DNA of 64,000 bases from Cytophagales bacterium (GTDB taxonomy: Bacteria > Bacteroidota > Bacteroidia > Cytophagales > Thermoflexibacteraceae), in the NCBI GenBank assembly GCA_004294445.1, contig REAZ01000008.1:62001-126000 (forward strand), read 5' to 3'. Positions 43,959 to 53,511 of the stretch are shown piece by piece (position 1 is the first letter of the stretch; each line of letters starts with the position of its first letter). The translations under genes were made by a program, and so were the position numbers. The notes beneath the pieces are model-generated. The model ran no database searches. It saw only the letters and a program-made list of their open reading frames with translations, and was not told the DNA's origin.

Positions 43959-45665
43959 ATGAAAAAGATATTTTCAATTTTATTAACCGTTTCTCTCCTT
44001 ATAGGTATCTCGACCTCCTGTAAAGATGATTTCTTGGAAGTAGTTCCCAAGACAGGTTTGAGCGAATCTACGCTTTCTAATAAAGCGGGAGTAGCTTATA
44101 TGCTGGTAGCTGCCTATTCGCTACTTGATGGCGTACAGACTAACGTAGGCTCTCCAAACTCCGATTGGCACGGCTCTGGCGACAACTGGATTTACGGAGA
44201 AGTAAACGCAGATAATGCCTACAAAGGCTCTATCTCTGGCGACCAGCCCGAAATCTCTTTTATCGAGCAGAAGCAAATCCAAGCAGATAACACACACTTC
44301 AGAGGCAAGTGGAGAGCCGTTTATGACGGTGTGGCGCGCTCTAATGACGTTATTCAGATGGTAGGCAAGGTAAAAGACATGACAGATGCCGAAAAAACAT
44401 CTGCTATTGCTCAGGCAAGATTTCTAAGAGGACATTATCATTTCGAAGCCAAAAAGATGTGGAACATGGCACCCTATGTAGATGACAAAACTTATAACTC
44501 TGCGGATGCGGCAAGTACCAAACTTCCAAATGACAAGGATATTTGGGCAAATATCAATGATGACCTCAAGTTTGCTTACGACAACCTGCCTAATCGCTTT
44601 GCGGGAGAGCCAGGACGTGCTACTAAGTGGGCAGCAGCAGCCATGCTCGGCAAAGCATATATGTTTCAAAAGAAGTTTGCAGATGCAAAAACACTTTTCG
44701 ATGCCATAGTCGCAAGCGGACAGTTTAGTCTAATGGCAAGATACCACGACAATTTCAGGGCAACTACCAACAACAATGCTGAGTCTATTTTCGAGGTACA
44801 GTTCTCTGTAAATGACGGTGCTGCTATCTCTAACAATGGAAATCGTGGAGCTACGTTGAATTATCCTTATTCTGGTTTTACAACTTGTTGCGGCTTCTAC
44901 CAACCCACACAAAATTTGGTAAACGCTTTCAAAGTGGATGCAGCGGGTTTGCCACTGCTTGATGATTTTAACACTGGTACAGACGTAACAAATACTACCA
45001 CAGAAAATATAGACCCTCGTTTAGATTGGTCTGTTGGGCGTGTAGGCATACAATATTTGGATTGGGGGCTAATGACTCCAGCCTACGTACGCGATATTTC
45101 TTATGCAGGACCTTATTCTCCTAAGAAGAACGTGCCTTATGCTGCTGACATTTCAGCAGGCTGGACAGGTAACGGTAACAATCCTCGTTTTAATGCGAAT
45201 AACTACCGCATGATTCGTTACGCACACGTATTGTTGATGTTAGCCGAAGCCGAAGCCGAACTTGGCAACTTAGAAAGAGCGAGGACGTTGGTAAACCAAA
45301 TCCGTACTCGTGCCGCAAATCCCGATGGTTTTGTGAAAACTACAGCAGGTGCGAACGCAGCTAACTACAGAATAGGAAACTATACAGCAGCATGGACAAG
45401 CAAAGACGTAGCTCTTCAAGCCATACGTTTTGAAACACGTTTGGAATTAGCTATGGAAGGACACCGTTTCTTCGACTTAGTAAGATGGGGAATCGCCGCT
45501 CCTACTTTGAATACCTACTACACCGTAGAAGGTACGAAGCGTTCTTACCTGAACGGAGTGAGATTCACAGCTAACAAGCACGAATATTTCCCAATTCCTT
45601 TGCAAGAGATTTTGAATAGTGCCTTAAATGGTGCGCCAACTTTGAAGCAAAATCCTGGTTACTAA
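43959..45665 (+). CDS. SusD/RagB family nutrient-binding outer-membrane lipoprotein
   Basis: 568 residues. A lipoprotein signal ends ISTSC (Cys21), followed by the family start KDDFLEVVPKTGLSESTL. TPR-like helices fill the N-terminal half, and the SusD-type C-terminal region contains MIRYAHVLLMLAEAEAELG and a final FPIPLQEILNSALN. SusD caps the SusC barrel and captures the ligand. The 148-bp gap between susC and susD has short inverted repeats only. A strong terminator follows. Confidence 0.95.
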   Translation: MKKIFSILLTVSLLIGISTSCKDDFLEVVPKTGLSESTLSNKAGVAYMLVAAYSLLDGVQTNVGSPNSDWHGSGDNWIYGEVNADNAYKGSISGDQPEISFIEQKQIQADNTHFRGKWRAVYDGVARSNDVIQMVGKVKDMTDAEKTSAIAQARFLRGHYHFEAKKMWNMAPYVDDKTYNSADAASTKLPNDKDIWANINDDLKFAYDNLPNRFAGEPGRATKWAAAAMLGKAYMFQKKFADAKTLFDAIVASGQFSLMARYHDNFRATTNNNAESIFEVQFSVNDGAAISNNGNRGATLNYPYSGFTTCCGFYQPTQNLVNAFKVDAAGLPLLDDFNTGTDVTNTTTENIDPRLDWSVGRVGIQYLDWGLMTPAYVRDISYAGPYSPKKNVPYAADISAGWTGNGNNPRFNANNYRMIRYAHVLLMLAEAEAELGNLERARTLVNQIRTRAANPDGFVKTTAGANAANYRIGNYTAAWTSKDVALQAIRFETRLELAMEGHRFFDLVRWGIAAPTLNTYYTVEGTKRSYLNGVRFTANKHEYFPIPLQEILNSALNGAPTLKQNPGY

Positions 45666-45688
45666 ATTTTTTTGGTAAGGGAGATTTG

Positions 45689-45729
45689 AAAAAACCTTGA
45701 CAAAATTCAAAATTTTGTCAAGGTTTTTT
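45689..45729. terminator. Bidirectional terminator after susD
   Basis: A 19-bp perfect stem (45689-45707 with 45711-45729) with a three-base loop, A-run on the left and T-run on the right. Serves susD and the convergent FtsX-like gene. Confidence 0.9.
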
Positions 45730-45746
45730 TTATCTTTAATAGCTTA

Positions 45747-48323
45747 TTATACCTCTGTTCTTAGCACTTCGAGCGGCGGATTGTTTACCACACTACGTAC
45801 ATTTAACAGACCTATAAGGATAGTAAGTAATGTGATACCAATGAAAACAAATAATGCGGGTAGAATATTGAATGAAAACGCAATTTTAAAAGCAAAATAT
45901 GCCAAAGCCCAACTTGCTCCCAAAGCCAAGACAATGCCCGAAAGAGAAGCCAAACTTCCTAAGAAAAAATATTCTAATAAATTGATAATCAATACTTGTT
46001 TGCGACTTGCTCCTAAGGTTCGGAGCAGTACGCTTTCCTGCATACGCTGATAGCGGCTAATGATGACTGAGCCAACCAAAACCAATAAGCCTGTGAGAAT
46101 ACTGAAAAATGCCATAAATTGGATAGCAAAGGAAACTTTGTTTAACACATCATCTAAGGTCTTCAATATCAGGTCTAAATCTACTACCGAAATATTCGGA
46201 AAACGTTGGACTAAAGCCTGTTGGAACTTGGCAGACTGTTCGCTTGACTTCACTTTGGTAACGAAAATGTGAAACTGAGGAGCATTTTCAAGCACGCCTG
46301 TAGGGAAAACAACTAAGAAATTTGACTGCACTCTGTTAAAATCTACTTTTCGCAAATGCCCTACAACGGTTTGCATTTCAACGCCCTGCACATTAAAAGT
46401 AAGTTTATCGCCTATTTTTACCTTGATATTTTTAGCATAGTTTTCATCAAAAGATACAAAAATAGTGTCAGAAGGAGATTTGACAGGGCGATTCCACTTG
46501 CCCGCTACTTCTGTTTCCGAATCCGTAAGCGTATCTCTATAGGTTACTCTGTACTCTCTGTCTAAGGCAAATTTGGGAATTCTGTCTTCTCGCTTTTTAT
46601 CCATCGTATCCGCTCTGATTTGTGCGGCATTTTTACCGTTAATAGCGGTGAGCCGCATCGTAATAAGCGATACATCTTGGATAGTTGGCAGGTCGAAAGA
46701 ATCAACTAATTGTTTTAAAGAATCTTTTTGAACTGTCTGAATATCAAAGAGAACCATGTTTGGTTGGTTTGCTCTTGTGCTAAAAGAAACTTGGCTGAGT
46801 AGCAAACTTTGAATAAAGTACAAAGTAGTAATCAGTGCCGTTCCCAAGCCAATGGAAAGCACCAAAATAAGTGTCTGATTATTTGGGCGGTATAGGTTTG
46901 CCAAACTTTGCCGCCATAGGTAACTCCATGAAGTTGGGAAAAACTTGCGAACACTCCAAATGATGAATTGGGCAAAAGCAGTAAGTACCAAAAAGGCAGC
47001 ACCTAAACCCAACGTGAAGTAAAGCGACTGCAGCCAGCCGTTAATCTGCAAGCGGGCAAAACCGTAAATAAAGAAAGTAATGAGCAAATAAGTTACCCAT
47101 CGCCAAATATCCCGACTTACGGGCGTTTCCTCAAAAGAAGAACGCAAAGTACGCAAAGGCGAAACGTTGCGAATGGAAAGCAAAGGCACTAAAGCGAATA
47201 AAATAGATACCAAAAGCCCCGTAAGAATCCCTTGGAAAATAGCAAACCAAGAAATAGCATAATTTACTTTTACAGGCAGAAAGTCATTGAAAACCAAAGG
47301 CATGATTACCTGAATAAAACTGCCCAAAACCGCACCAACAGCAGAACCTATCACACCCATGACCGCTATTTGGATAAGGTAAATAAGCAATGCCTCACTG
47401 CCTTTTACGCCAAGGCAACGCAAAACAGCGACAATACCAATTTTTTCTTTGATATATACATGAACAGCACTTGCTACGCCTACGCAGCCTAAAAGCAAGG
47501 CAACAAAGCCCACTAAATTCAAAAAATCGTTCAGGTTTTCAAACGCCTTGCCTGTGCTTTGCTTGCGAGTTTCTACGGTATCATAGCCCAATTTCAAATT
47601 TTCTAACTGCGTTTTGTATTGCTCTATGAGCGCGTTTGTATCGGTTCCTTTTTTGAAAACAAAATAAAAATTGTAGTTGATACGGCTGCCTTTTTGCACC
47701 AAGCCCGTTTGGACTAAAAACTGAAACGGAATATATACGGGCGGGGCAACCGTAGCAGCAATCCCCGACTGCCCAGGTACACGCTGCAAATCACCTTCTA
47801 TCAGGAATGCAAGACTCCCTACCTTGACCGAATCATTTGTTTTTGCCCCAAATTGTAAGAGTAAAGTGTTATCAACCAATGCTTTCTGTGCATTGCGGAA
47901 AGTGCTGCCCGCACTTGCAGGGATAGTAACAATTTCTCCGTAGAAAGGGAAATCGCCTTCTAATGCCCTCACTTGCACCAAACGAGTGCCATTAGTTTTG
48001 GGAAAGAAAATCATAGATGCAAAACTGCTTTCTCTCGCTTTTTTGATTGCCCCTCGCCCAATAGAATCTATGAGCGAATTTGCACTATCTGAAAGTGGCT
48101 GATTGCTCCGAATTACTAAGTCTGCCCCAAGCAGTTCTTTTGCCTGCCCGTCAATGTCTTTTTGTATATTTTCACTAAAGGAGTTAATAGCGACCAAAGC
48201 GGCAATGCCAAGCACAATGGAAGACATAAAAAGAAATAGGCGAGAACGACTTTTGCGGCTATCTCTGACAGCCATGCGCCAAAGCCATGACCAGCTCATT
48301 TTGCGATTGGGAATATTTTGCAC
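45747..48323 (-). CDS. FtsX-like ABC transporter permease (YbbP type)
   Basis: 858 residues with about ten transmembrane segments in two FtsX-like sets: TM1 near residue 28, a large periplasmic domain, three TM around 265-370, a middle membrane block, a second periplasmic domain and a final three-TM group. Such permeases handle lipid or lipoprotein release or signal cell-wall enzymes. The matching ATPase is not adjacent; the lone ABC ATPase at 35340 is not obviously its partner. The start may be the second ATG (48299). Confidence 0.85.
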   Translation of the reverse strand: MQNIPNRKMSWSWLWRMAVRDSRKSRSRLFLFMSSIVLGIAALVAINSFSENIQKDIDGQAKELLGADLVIRSNQPLSDSANSLIDSIGRGAIKKARESSFASMIFFPKTNGTRLVQVRALEGDFPFYGEIVTIPASAGSTFRNAQKALVDNTLLLQFGAKTNDSVKVGSLAFLIEGDLQRVPGQSGIAATVAPPVYIPFQFLVQTGLVQKGSRINYNFYFVFKKGTDTNALIEQYKTQLENLKLGYDTVETRKQSTGKAFENLNDFLNLVGFVALLLGCVGVASAVHVYIKEKIGIVAVLRCLGVKGSEALLIYLIQIAVMGVIGSAVGAVLGSFIQVIMPLVFNDFLPVKVNYAISWFAIFQGILTGLLVSILFALVPLLSIRNVSPLRTLRSSFEETPVSRDIWRWVTYLLITFFIYGFARLQINGWLQSLYFTLGLGAAFLVLTAFAQFIIWSVRKFFPTSWSYLWRQSLANLYRPNNQTLILVLSIGLGTALITTLYFIQSLLLSQVSFSTRANQPNMVLFDIQTVQKDSLKQLVDSFDLPTIQDVSLITMRLTAINGKNAAQIRADTMDKKREDRIPKFALDREYRVTYRDTLTDSETEVAGKWNRPVKSPSDTIFVSFDENYAKNIKVKIGDKLTFNVQGVEMQTVVGHLRKVDFNRVQSNFLVVFPTGVLENAPQFHIFVTKVKSSEQSAKFQQALVQRFPNISVVDLDLILKTLDDVLNKVSFAIQFMAFFSILTGLLVLVGSVIISRYQRMQESVLLRTLGASRKQVLIINLLEYFFLGSLASLSGIVLALGASWALAYFAFKIAFSFNILPALFVFIGITLLTILIGLLNVRSVVNNPPLEVLRTEV

Positions 48324-48402
48324 CGTTTTCTACAGTTTTCTGATAAATTTGATTTGCGGCAAATATAGAGATTAAAAATTTTATCCGCTATGCTTTTTCC
48401 CT

Positions 48403-48410
48403 TAACTTTG
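48403..48410 (+). promoter_or_regulatory. Candidate -7 promoter element of the 48440 gene
   Basis: TAACTTTG matches TAnnTTTG, 29 bp before the start. The -33 region is weak. Confidence 0.45.
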
Positions 48411-48439
48411 GCTTTGAGAAATATTAAAAATTAGAATGT

Positions 48440-49366
48440 ATGAAAAAAATAACATTAATGCTTTTCCTTGCTTTCACCTCTTGGGTAACTTTTGCTCAAA
48501 AATCAAAAATATTATTTGATGCCACCAAAGCAGAAACTGCGGGGAATGCAGATTGGGTGATAGACTCCGACCAATTTGACCTCTCTTTTGGCAAAGGTCG
48601 CAAGCAGTCCAACCCGCAGCGTACCCCTACGCCGTCTGCCTCGCAGGTAAAGCAAAGTGCCACTGAAAATTTTTGGAAAGGAGGGCTTTCCGCTTGGGCT
48701 ATCGACTTGGTGAAGCGTGGCAACGAGGTGGAAACGCTGCCTGCCTACGCCAAAATTACCTATAATGACAAGAAAAACCCGCAAGATTTATCTAATTATC
48801 AAGTATTTGTCATTTGTGAGCCTAATATTCGCTTTTCTGCCGCAGAGCAGGAAGCCATCATCAACTTTGTGAAAAATGGCGGTGGTTTATTTGCCATTGC
48901 CGACCACGGAGACTCGGACAGGAACAATGACGGTTGCGATTCGCCTTGTGTATTTAATGAGTTATTCGAAAATTATAAGTATGCTTTCGGGCTGGAGTTT
49001 GCGGCGGATAATTTGAAGGAAACCTCCTCTAACATAGCTGATGAGCAGGCTTTTACCAATGGAACGTCAGGAAAAGTAAAAAGCATGAAGTTTAGCAATG
49101 GCACAAGCATAAAATTACGCCCCTCGGAAAACAAGACAGCAAAAGGCATCATCTATCGGAACGGTGCCAAAAAAGGGGGAAATACGGGTGCGTTCTGTGC
49201 TTATGCCACCTATGGAAACGGGCGTGTAGTGGCTTTGGGAGATAGCTCCCCCGCAGATGACGGCTCTGGCGACATCAAAGACAAACTTTGGGAGGGCTGG
49301 GACGAAGAAAATGGTAGCCATAAAAATTTCATCATGAATGCGACTTTTTGGCTGCTAAAAAAGTAA
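48440..49366 (+). CDS. Secreted protein with class I glutamine-amidotransferase-like fold
   Basis: 308 residues with a signal peptide (~1-20, LAFTSWVTFAQ). The middle, YQVFVICEPNIRFSAAEQEA and the next block, IINFVKNGGGLFAIADHGDS, follows the DUF4350/GATase1-like pattern of a strand, a helix and a glycine turn. A GATase nucleophile cysteine is not evident at the expected elbow, so catalysis is doubtful. Asp-rich turns around residue 155 could bind calcium. No neighbour suggests a role. A terminator follows. Confidence 0.5.
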   Translation: MKKITLMLFLAFTSWVTFAQKSKILFDATKAETAGNADWVIDSDQFDLSFGKGRKQSNPQRTPTPSASQVKQSATENFWKGGLSAWAIDLVKRGNEVETLPAYAKITYNDKKNPQDLSNYQVFVICEPNIRFSAAEQEAIINFVKNGGGLFAIADHGDSDRNNDGCDSPCVFNELFENYKYAFGLEFAADNLKETSSNIADEQAFTNGTSGKVKSMKFSNGTSIKLRPSENKTAKGIIYRNGAKKGGNTGAFCAYATYGNGRVVALGDSSPADDGSGDIKDKLWEGWDEENGSHKNFIMNATFWLLKK

Positions 49367-49432
49367 GGTTAATGCAAATTTTCAGAATTTAAAGCCTTTA
49401 ACTTTAGTAAATTTTTTAACCATCTGTAAAAC

Positions 49433-49462
49433 AAAAAACGGCAAATCTCGACTTGCCGTTTT
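49433..49462. terminator. Bidirectional terminator
   Basis: AAAACGGCAA (49435-49444) pairs with TTGCCGTTTT (49453-49462) around an 8-nt loop, between the convergent 48440 gene and mnmG. Confidence 0.85.
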
Positions 49463-49467
49463 CTATT

Positions 49468-51330
49468 TTATCTATTCAAGTAAATCATCAGTACCGAAAT
49501 ATCGGCGGGCGAAACGCCACTAATGCGTGAGGCTTGCCCCAGCGTTTGCGGTTTTATTTTATTAAGTTTGTCTTTCGCCTCATTGGAAAGTTGCTTTATT
49601 TCTTTATAATTTAACCATTCGCCGAGTTTGATGCTGTCCAAATTACCCAATTTTTCCGCTAATTTTTCTTCTTTTTCTATGTAGGCATCATATTTTACCA
49701 ATATTTCTGCCTGAATCAGGGCATCTTCGCTATATTTTTTTAGCTCATGCAAGCTGTCAGTCATTGTCATCAAGTCTTTCATCTCCAATTCGGGACGCTT
49801 GAGTAGCTGTGCCGCTTTTTGGCTTTGCGTGAGTTCGGCAGACGACATTTCCCTCAATCTATCATTCACATCAGTAGGGGCAATACTTTTATTTTTCAAA
49901 AAGTCAATAATCTCTGCCGTATCTTTGAGTTTCTGCTTTACCTTCTCCAAGCGACTTTCCTCTGCTAACCCAATTTTGTAGCCTTTTTCGGTTAGGCGAA
50001 TGTCGGCATTGTCTTGGCGAAGCAAGATGCGATATTCAGCCCTTGAGGTAAACATACGGTAAGGTTCTTCAGTGCCTTTGCTTACCAAATCGTCAATCAA
50101 TACGCCAATGTACGCCTCAGCTCTGCTCAAGATGAAATCTTCTTTGCCAAAAGCCTTATTATATGCATTAATTCCCGCCATCAATCCTTGGCAAGCAGCC
50201 TCTTCGTAGCCTGTAGTGCCGTTTATTTGTCCTGCAAAAAACAGATTTTCAACAAGTTTGGTTTCCAACGTTGGTTTTAGCTGCGTTGGTGGGAAGAAAT
50301 CGTACTCTATCGCATAGCCTGGTCTGAACATTTTACAATTCTCGAAACCTACTATTTTCTTCAATGCCTTGTATTGCACGTCTTCGGGCAGCGAAGTAGA
50401 AAAACCATTCACATATACTTCTACAGTATCCCAACCTTCGGGTTCTACAAAAATCTGATGGCGGTCTCTGTCAGCAAATCTATTGATTTTGTCTTCAACT
50501 GATGGGCAATAGCGAGGCCCAATAGATTTGATAGTACCGTTAAACATAGGTGAGCGGTCAAAACCCGAACGCAAAACCTCATGCACGTCTTCGTTTGTAT
50601 AGGTAATGAAGCAACTTCTTTGTTTTTGCAAAGAAATAGTTTCATCGGAATAAGAGAATTTGCTTGGATTTTCATCACCTTTTTGCTCCTCCATTGCTTC
50701 GTAGTTCAGGCTACGTCCATCTACTCTGGGTGGGGTTCCCGTTTTCATTCTGCCCGATTCCATGCCCAACTCTACCAACTGTTCGGTGATGCCCGTAGCT
50801 GCTTTTTCGCCCGTTCTACCGCCGCCAAACTGCTTTGTACCTATATGTATCAATCCGTTTAGGAAAGTACCATTGGTAAGTACGACTGCTTTCGCCCTAA
50901 ACTCTATGCCGAGCGAAGTCCTGATGCCTACTGCTCTGCCATCTTCTATCAATAAGTTTGGCACCATTTCTTGCCAAAAGTCTATATTAGGATTTCGTTC
51001 CAATGCCAGCCGCCATTCTTCGGCAAATCTCATTCGGTCGGACTGAGCGCGTGGACTCCACATCGCCGCCCCTTTGGAACGGTTAAGCATACGAAACTGA
51101 ATCATTGTCTTGTCAGTAATGATGCCCGACATTCCGCCTAATGCGTCTATCTCTCTCACTATCTGTCCTTTGGCAACTCCACCCATTGCAGGATTGCAAC
51201 TCATCTGTGCGATAGTTTGCATATTCATAGTTGCAAGCAATACCTTCGCCCCCATCTTTGCGGCAGCATAAGCAGCCTCGCAACCAGCGTGTCCCGCACC
51301 TACTACTATAATGTCATAATTTGGATACAT
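49468..51330 (-). CDS. mnmG: tRNA uridine-5-carboxymethylaminomethyl synthesis enzyme MnmG
   Basis: 620 residues. With MnmE it adds carboxymethylaminomethyl to wobble uridine of tRNAs. N-terminal FAD site YDIIVVGAGHAGCEAAYAAA, the conserved MSCNPAMGGVAKG, GRTGEKAATG, the large insertion with PRYCPSVEDK, and the C-terminal helical domain ending ISGVSPADISVLMIYLNR. The promoter TACCTTTG on the minus strand is flanked by an inverted repeat at 51417-51460. Confidence 0.97.
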   Translation of the reverse strand: MYPNYDIIVVGAGHAGCEAAYAAAKMGAKVLLATMNMQTIAQMSCNPAMGGVAKGQIVREIDALGGMSGIITDKTMIQFRMLNRSKGAAMWSPRAQSDRMRFAEEWRLALERNPNIDFWQEMVPNLLIEDGRAVGIRTSLGIEFRAKAVVLTNGTFLNGLIHIGTKQFGGGRTGEKAATGITEQLVELGMESGRMKTGTPPRVDGRSLNYEAMEEQKGDENPSKFSYSDETISLQKQRSCFITYTNEDVHEVLRSGFDRSPMFNGTIKSIGPRYCPSVEDKINRFADRDRHQIFVEPEGWDTVEVYVNGFSTSLPEDVQYKALKKIVGFENCKMFRPGYAIEYDFFPPTQLKPTLETKLVENLFFAGQINGTTGYEEAACQGLMAGINAYNKAFGKEDFILSRAEAYIGVLIDDLVSKGTEEPYRMFTSRAEYRILLRQDNADIRLTEKGYKIGLAEESRLEKVKQKLKDTAEIIDFLKNKSIAPTDVNDRLREMSSAELTQSQKAAQLLKRPELEMKDLMTMTDSLHELKKYSEDALIQAEILVKYDAYIEKEEKLAEKLGNLDSIKLGEWLNYKEIKQLSNEAKDKLNKIKPQTLGQASRISGVSPADISVLMIYLNR

Positions 51331-51416
51331 CTCTCTCTTGTTTTCTGTTTCTCGTTCTTATCCGTACAGATGCGTTTTTTAAACAAATTGTTGGCTCATA
51401 TCTCTAAAAACGCAAA

Positions 51417-51460
51417 ATAACTTATTTCTCTTGCAAAGGTACGCAAAAAAAATAAGTTAT
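51417..51460 (-). promoter_or_regulatory. mnmG promoter element inside an inverted repeat
   Basis: Minus-strand TACCTTTG (51434-51441) lies between ATAACTTATT (51417-51426) and AATAAGTTAT (51451-51460), which are exact complements. No clear -33 box was found. The predicted leader is nearly 100 nt. Confidence 0.5.
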
Positions 51461-51509
51461 ATATTTTGGCTTGCTTTTTTACGAAGCAAACGAACATTGC
51501 GGCACAAAA

Positions 51510-52181
51510 TTAATTTTTGGTGGGCTTGCTGTCCCCGCTAAGTTTGAACGAAATAGGAAGTGTTATTTTTTGCATCACCACTTCGCCTTTGTTTTTGGCA
51601 GGTTTCCATTTTTCACCCTCTTGTACTACTCGCATTGCAGCCTCATCACAGCCATGCCCTAAGCCTCTTTTTACTTTGATATTGTGCAAAGTGCCACCCG
51701 TATCTACAATAAATTCTACAGTAACTTTACCCTCTATGCCTCCTTTGATAGCCGCACTCGGATAGACCATGTTATCTCTAATATAGCGGTAGTAGGCCTC
51801 AAAGCCATGTTGCGGGGTTGCCATTTCATCTACCAATACCAATGCTTGGGTTTCATCTATGCCTTTTGGCTTGCTTTCGGTTTGCTTGGGTTTTTGCTTT
51901 TTCTCCACAACCGCTTTGGGCTTTTCCTCTGGTTTTGTTTCTTCCTTTGTGGAAACAATAGTTTCCTCTACGTCTTCTTTGAGAGGCATATCTCCTGTTT
52001 CTTCGCTATTGTATGCCAATACAGTCTCCTCTGTGGGTTCAGACAAAGCTATTTCTTCTTTGGACGGAGCAAGTAAATAAAGCGATATCCCTCCCAATAA
52101 AACGATACCCAACACAATGCCCAAAAAATTTTGCGTTGTTTTCCTCTCATAATCCCTTGGTGAGTATTTATTTTTTTCCAT
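51510..52181 (-). CDS. TonB family energy transducer
   Basis: 223 residues: a short cytoplasmic start, one transmembrane segment (~19-37), a Glu/Lys/Pro-rich periplasmic spacer, and a TonB C-terminal domain (~125-215) with VYPSAAIKGGIEGKVTVEFI and DTGGTLHNIKVKRGLGHGCD and a final hydrophobic-basic end. It transmits proton-motive force from ExbBD to outer-membrane receptors such as the SusC protein here. ExbB and ExbD are not in the window. Confidence 0.92.
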   Translation of the reverse strand: MEKNKYSPRDYERKTTQNFLGIVLGIVLLGGISLYLLAPSKEEIALSEPTEETVLAYNSEETGDMPLKEDVEETIVSTKEETKPEEKPKAVVEKKQKPKQTESKPKGIDETQALVLVDEMATPQHGFEAYYRYIRDNMVYPSAAIKGGIEGKVTVEFIVDTGGTLHNIKVKRGLGHGCDEAAMRVVQEGEKWKPAKNKGEVVMQKITLPISFKLSGDSKPTKN

Positions 52182-52358
52182 GATTTTAAAAACACATAAT
52201 AAAGTGAAATATTATAATGGCTTTGTAGCCAAAGAAGTCATCTTTCAATATAATTGTTGAAAAATATATTATTAATTAATAGAGGGTAATGAAGTGTACG
52301 TTTACATATTTATCAATTTGAGTGCCAAGTTTTAAAATAGATTTTCATTTCTTTTTTC

Positions 52359-52366
52359 TAACTTTG
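52359..52366 (+). promoter_or_regulatory. Candidate -7 promoter element for the IscA-like gene and ung
   Basis: TAACTTTG matches TAnnTTTG, 39 bp before the 52406 start. The -33 region is weak. Confidence 0.45.
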
Positions 52367-52405
52367 TAATGAGCAAATCTGTATATTTAGACTTTACAAA
52401 TAGAG

Positions 52406-52714
52406 ATGTTAAAACCTGTAACGATTAGCGAAAAAGCTGCTTCCGAAATAAAGCATATTCTTAGCAATAAAAATATCCCTGCCGACTACGGCTTGCGAAT
52501 ACTTGTGCAGGGCGGCGGCGGGTGCGGCGGTGCAAAATTCCGATTGGGCTTCGACAAGCAAAAAGAAGGCGATTTGGCATATACAGAACAAGAAATTCTC
52601 GTCTATTATGAAAAACGCCAACTGATGTACCTTATGGGGCTGCAAATAGATTTTGAAGAAAGAGCAGATGCAAGAGGTTTTGTTTTTAACCCAATGCAGC
52701 TCAAAAGAGATTAA
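52406..52714 (+). CDS. HesB/IscA-like protein lacking C-terminal cysteines
   Basis: 102 residues with the A-type carrier fold pattern: VTISEKAASEIKHILSNK, then LRILVQGGGGCGGAKFRLGF with Cys40, and a beta-rich end. Typical IscA proteins have a further C-G-C motif near the C-terminus for cluster binding; here the end reads GFVFNPMQLKRD without cysteine. It may bind iron through Cys40 only, as a dimer, or have another role. It is upstream of ung by 13 bp on the same strand, so they are likely co-transcribed. Confidence 0.8.
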   Translation: MLKPVTISEKAASEIKHILSNKNIPADYGLRILVQGGGGCGGAKFRLGFDKQKEGDLAYTEQEILVYYEKRQLMYLMGLQIDFEERADARGFVFNPMQLKRD

Positions 52715-52727
52715 AAAAAGAAAAACT

Positions 52728-53393
52728 ATGGACGTAAAAATAGCAGATTCGTGGAAACAAAGATTAGCACCAGAGTTTGAAAAAGAGTATTTCAACACGT
52801 TGGTTGCTTTCCTCAAAGAAGAATACAAAACTCAAAAAATATATCCTGCGGGCAAAAATATCTTTAATGCTTTCGAAAAATGTAGTTTCGAGGACACCAA
52901 AATCGTCATCATTGGGCAAGACCCCTATCATGGGGCGGGGCAGGCAAATGGCTTGAGTTTTTCGGTGAGCGAGGGCGTACCTTCGCCGCCTTCCCTTGTC
53001 AATATTTTCAAGGAAATAGCCAGCGATTTGGGCAAGCCGATCCCCCCGTCGGGCAATCTGGAACGCTGGGCAGAGCAAGGCGTACTATTGCTCAATGCCA
53101 TCTTAACGGTAAGGGCGGGGCAGCCAGCTTCTCATCATAACAAGGGCTGGGAAAAATTTACAGATGCAGTAATTCAGACGATTGCGGCAGAAAAAGAAGG
53201 CGTTGTATTTTTACTTTGGGGCAAATATGCACAAGACAAAGGCAGCAAAATAGACCGAAATAAGCACTGCGTACTTACCGCAAAGCACCCCTCTCCCATG
53301 GCTGCCAACGGCGGCGGCTGGTTCGGTTGCAAACATTTTAGCAAGGCGAATGAGTACCTAAAAAGTAAGGGAGAGAGAGAAATAGATTGGTAA
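52728..53393 (+). CDS. ung: Uracil-DNA glycosylase, family 1
   Basis: 221 residues from the ATG at 52728, because the family start DVKIADSWKQRLAPEFEKEY begins there and the 5' extension overlaps the previous gene. Removes uracil from DNA in base-excision repair. The water-activating motif GQDPYH is at 63-68, and the HPSPMA motif near residue 183 replaces the usual HPSPLS. Both are consistent with an active enzyme. Confidence 0.96.
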   Translation: MDVKIADSWKQRLAPEFEKEYFNTLVAFLKEEYKTQKIYPAGKNIFNAFEKCSFEDTKIVIIGQDPYHGAGQANGLSFSVSEGVPSPPSLVNIFKEIASDLGKPIPPSGNLERWAEQGVLLLNAILTVRAGQPASHHNKGWEKFTDAVIQTIAAEKEGVVFLLWGKYAQDKGSKIDRNKHCVLTAKHPSPMAANGGGWFGCKHFSKANEYLKSKGEREIDW

Positions 53394-53511
53394 TATGATT
53401 TGCTAATTTCTTGAAAAAAAAAACAATGTTTTTGAAAATGTATTTTTTTTGCTAAATTAACTAAAATTTTTTTAGTATTACTTGCTGAACACTACCCATT
53501 AATTTTGGCAA

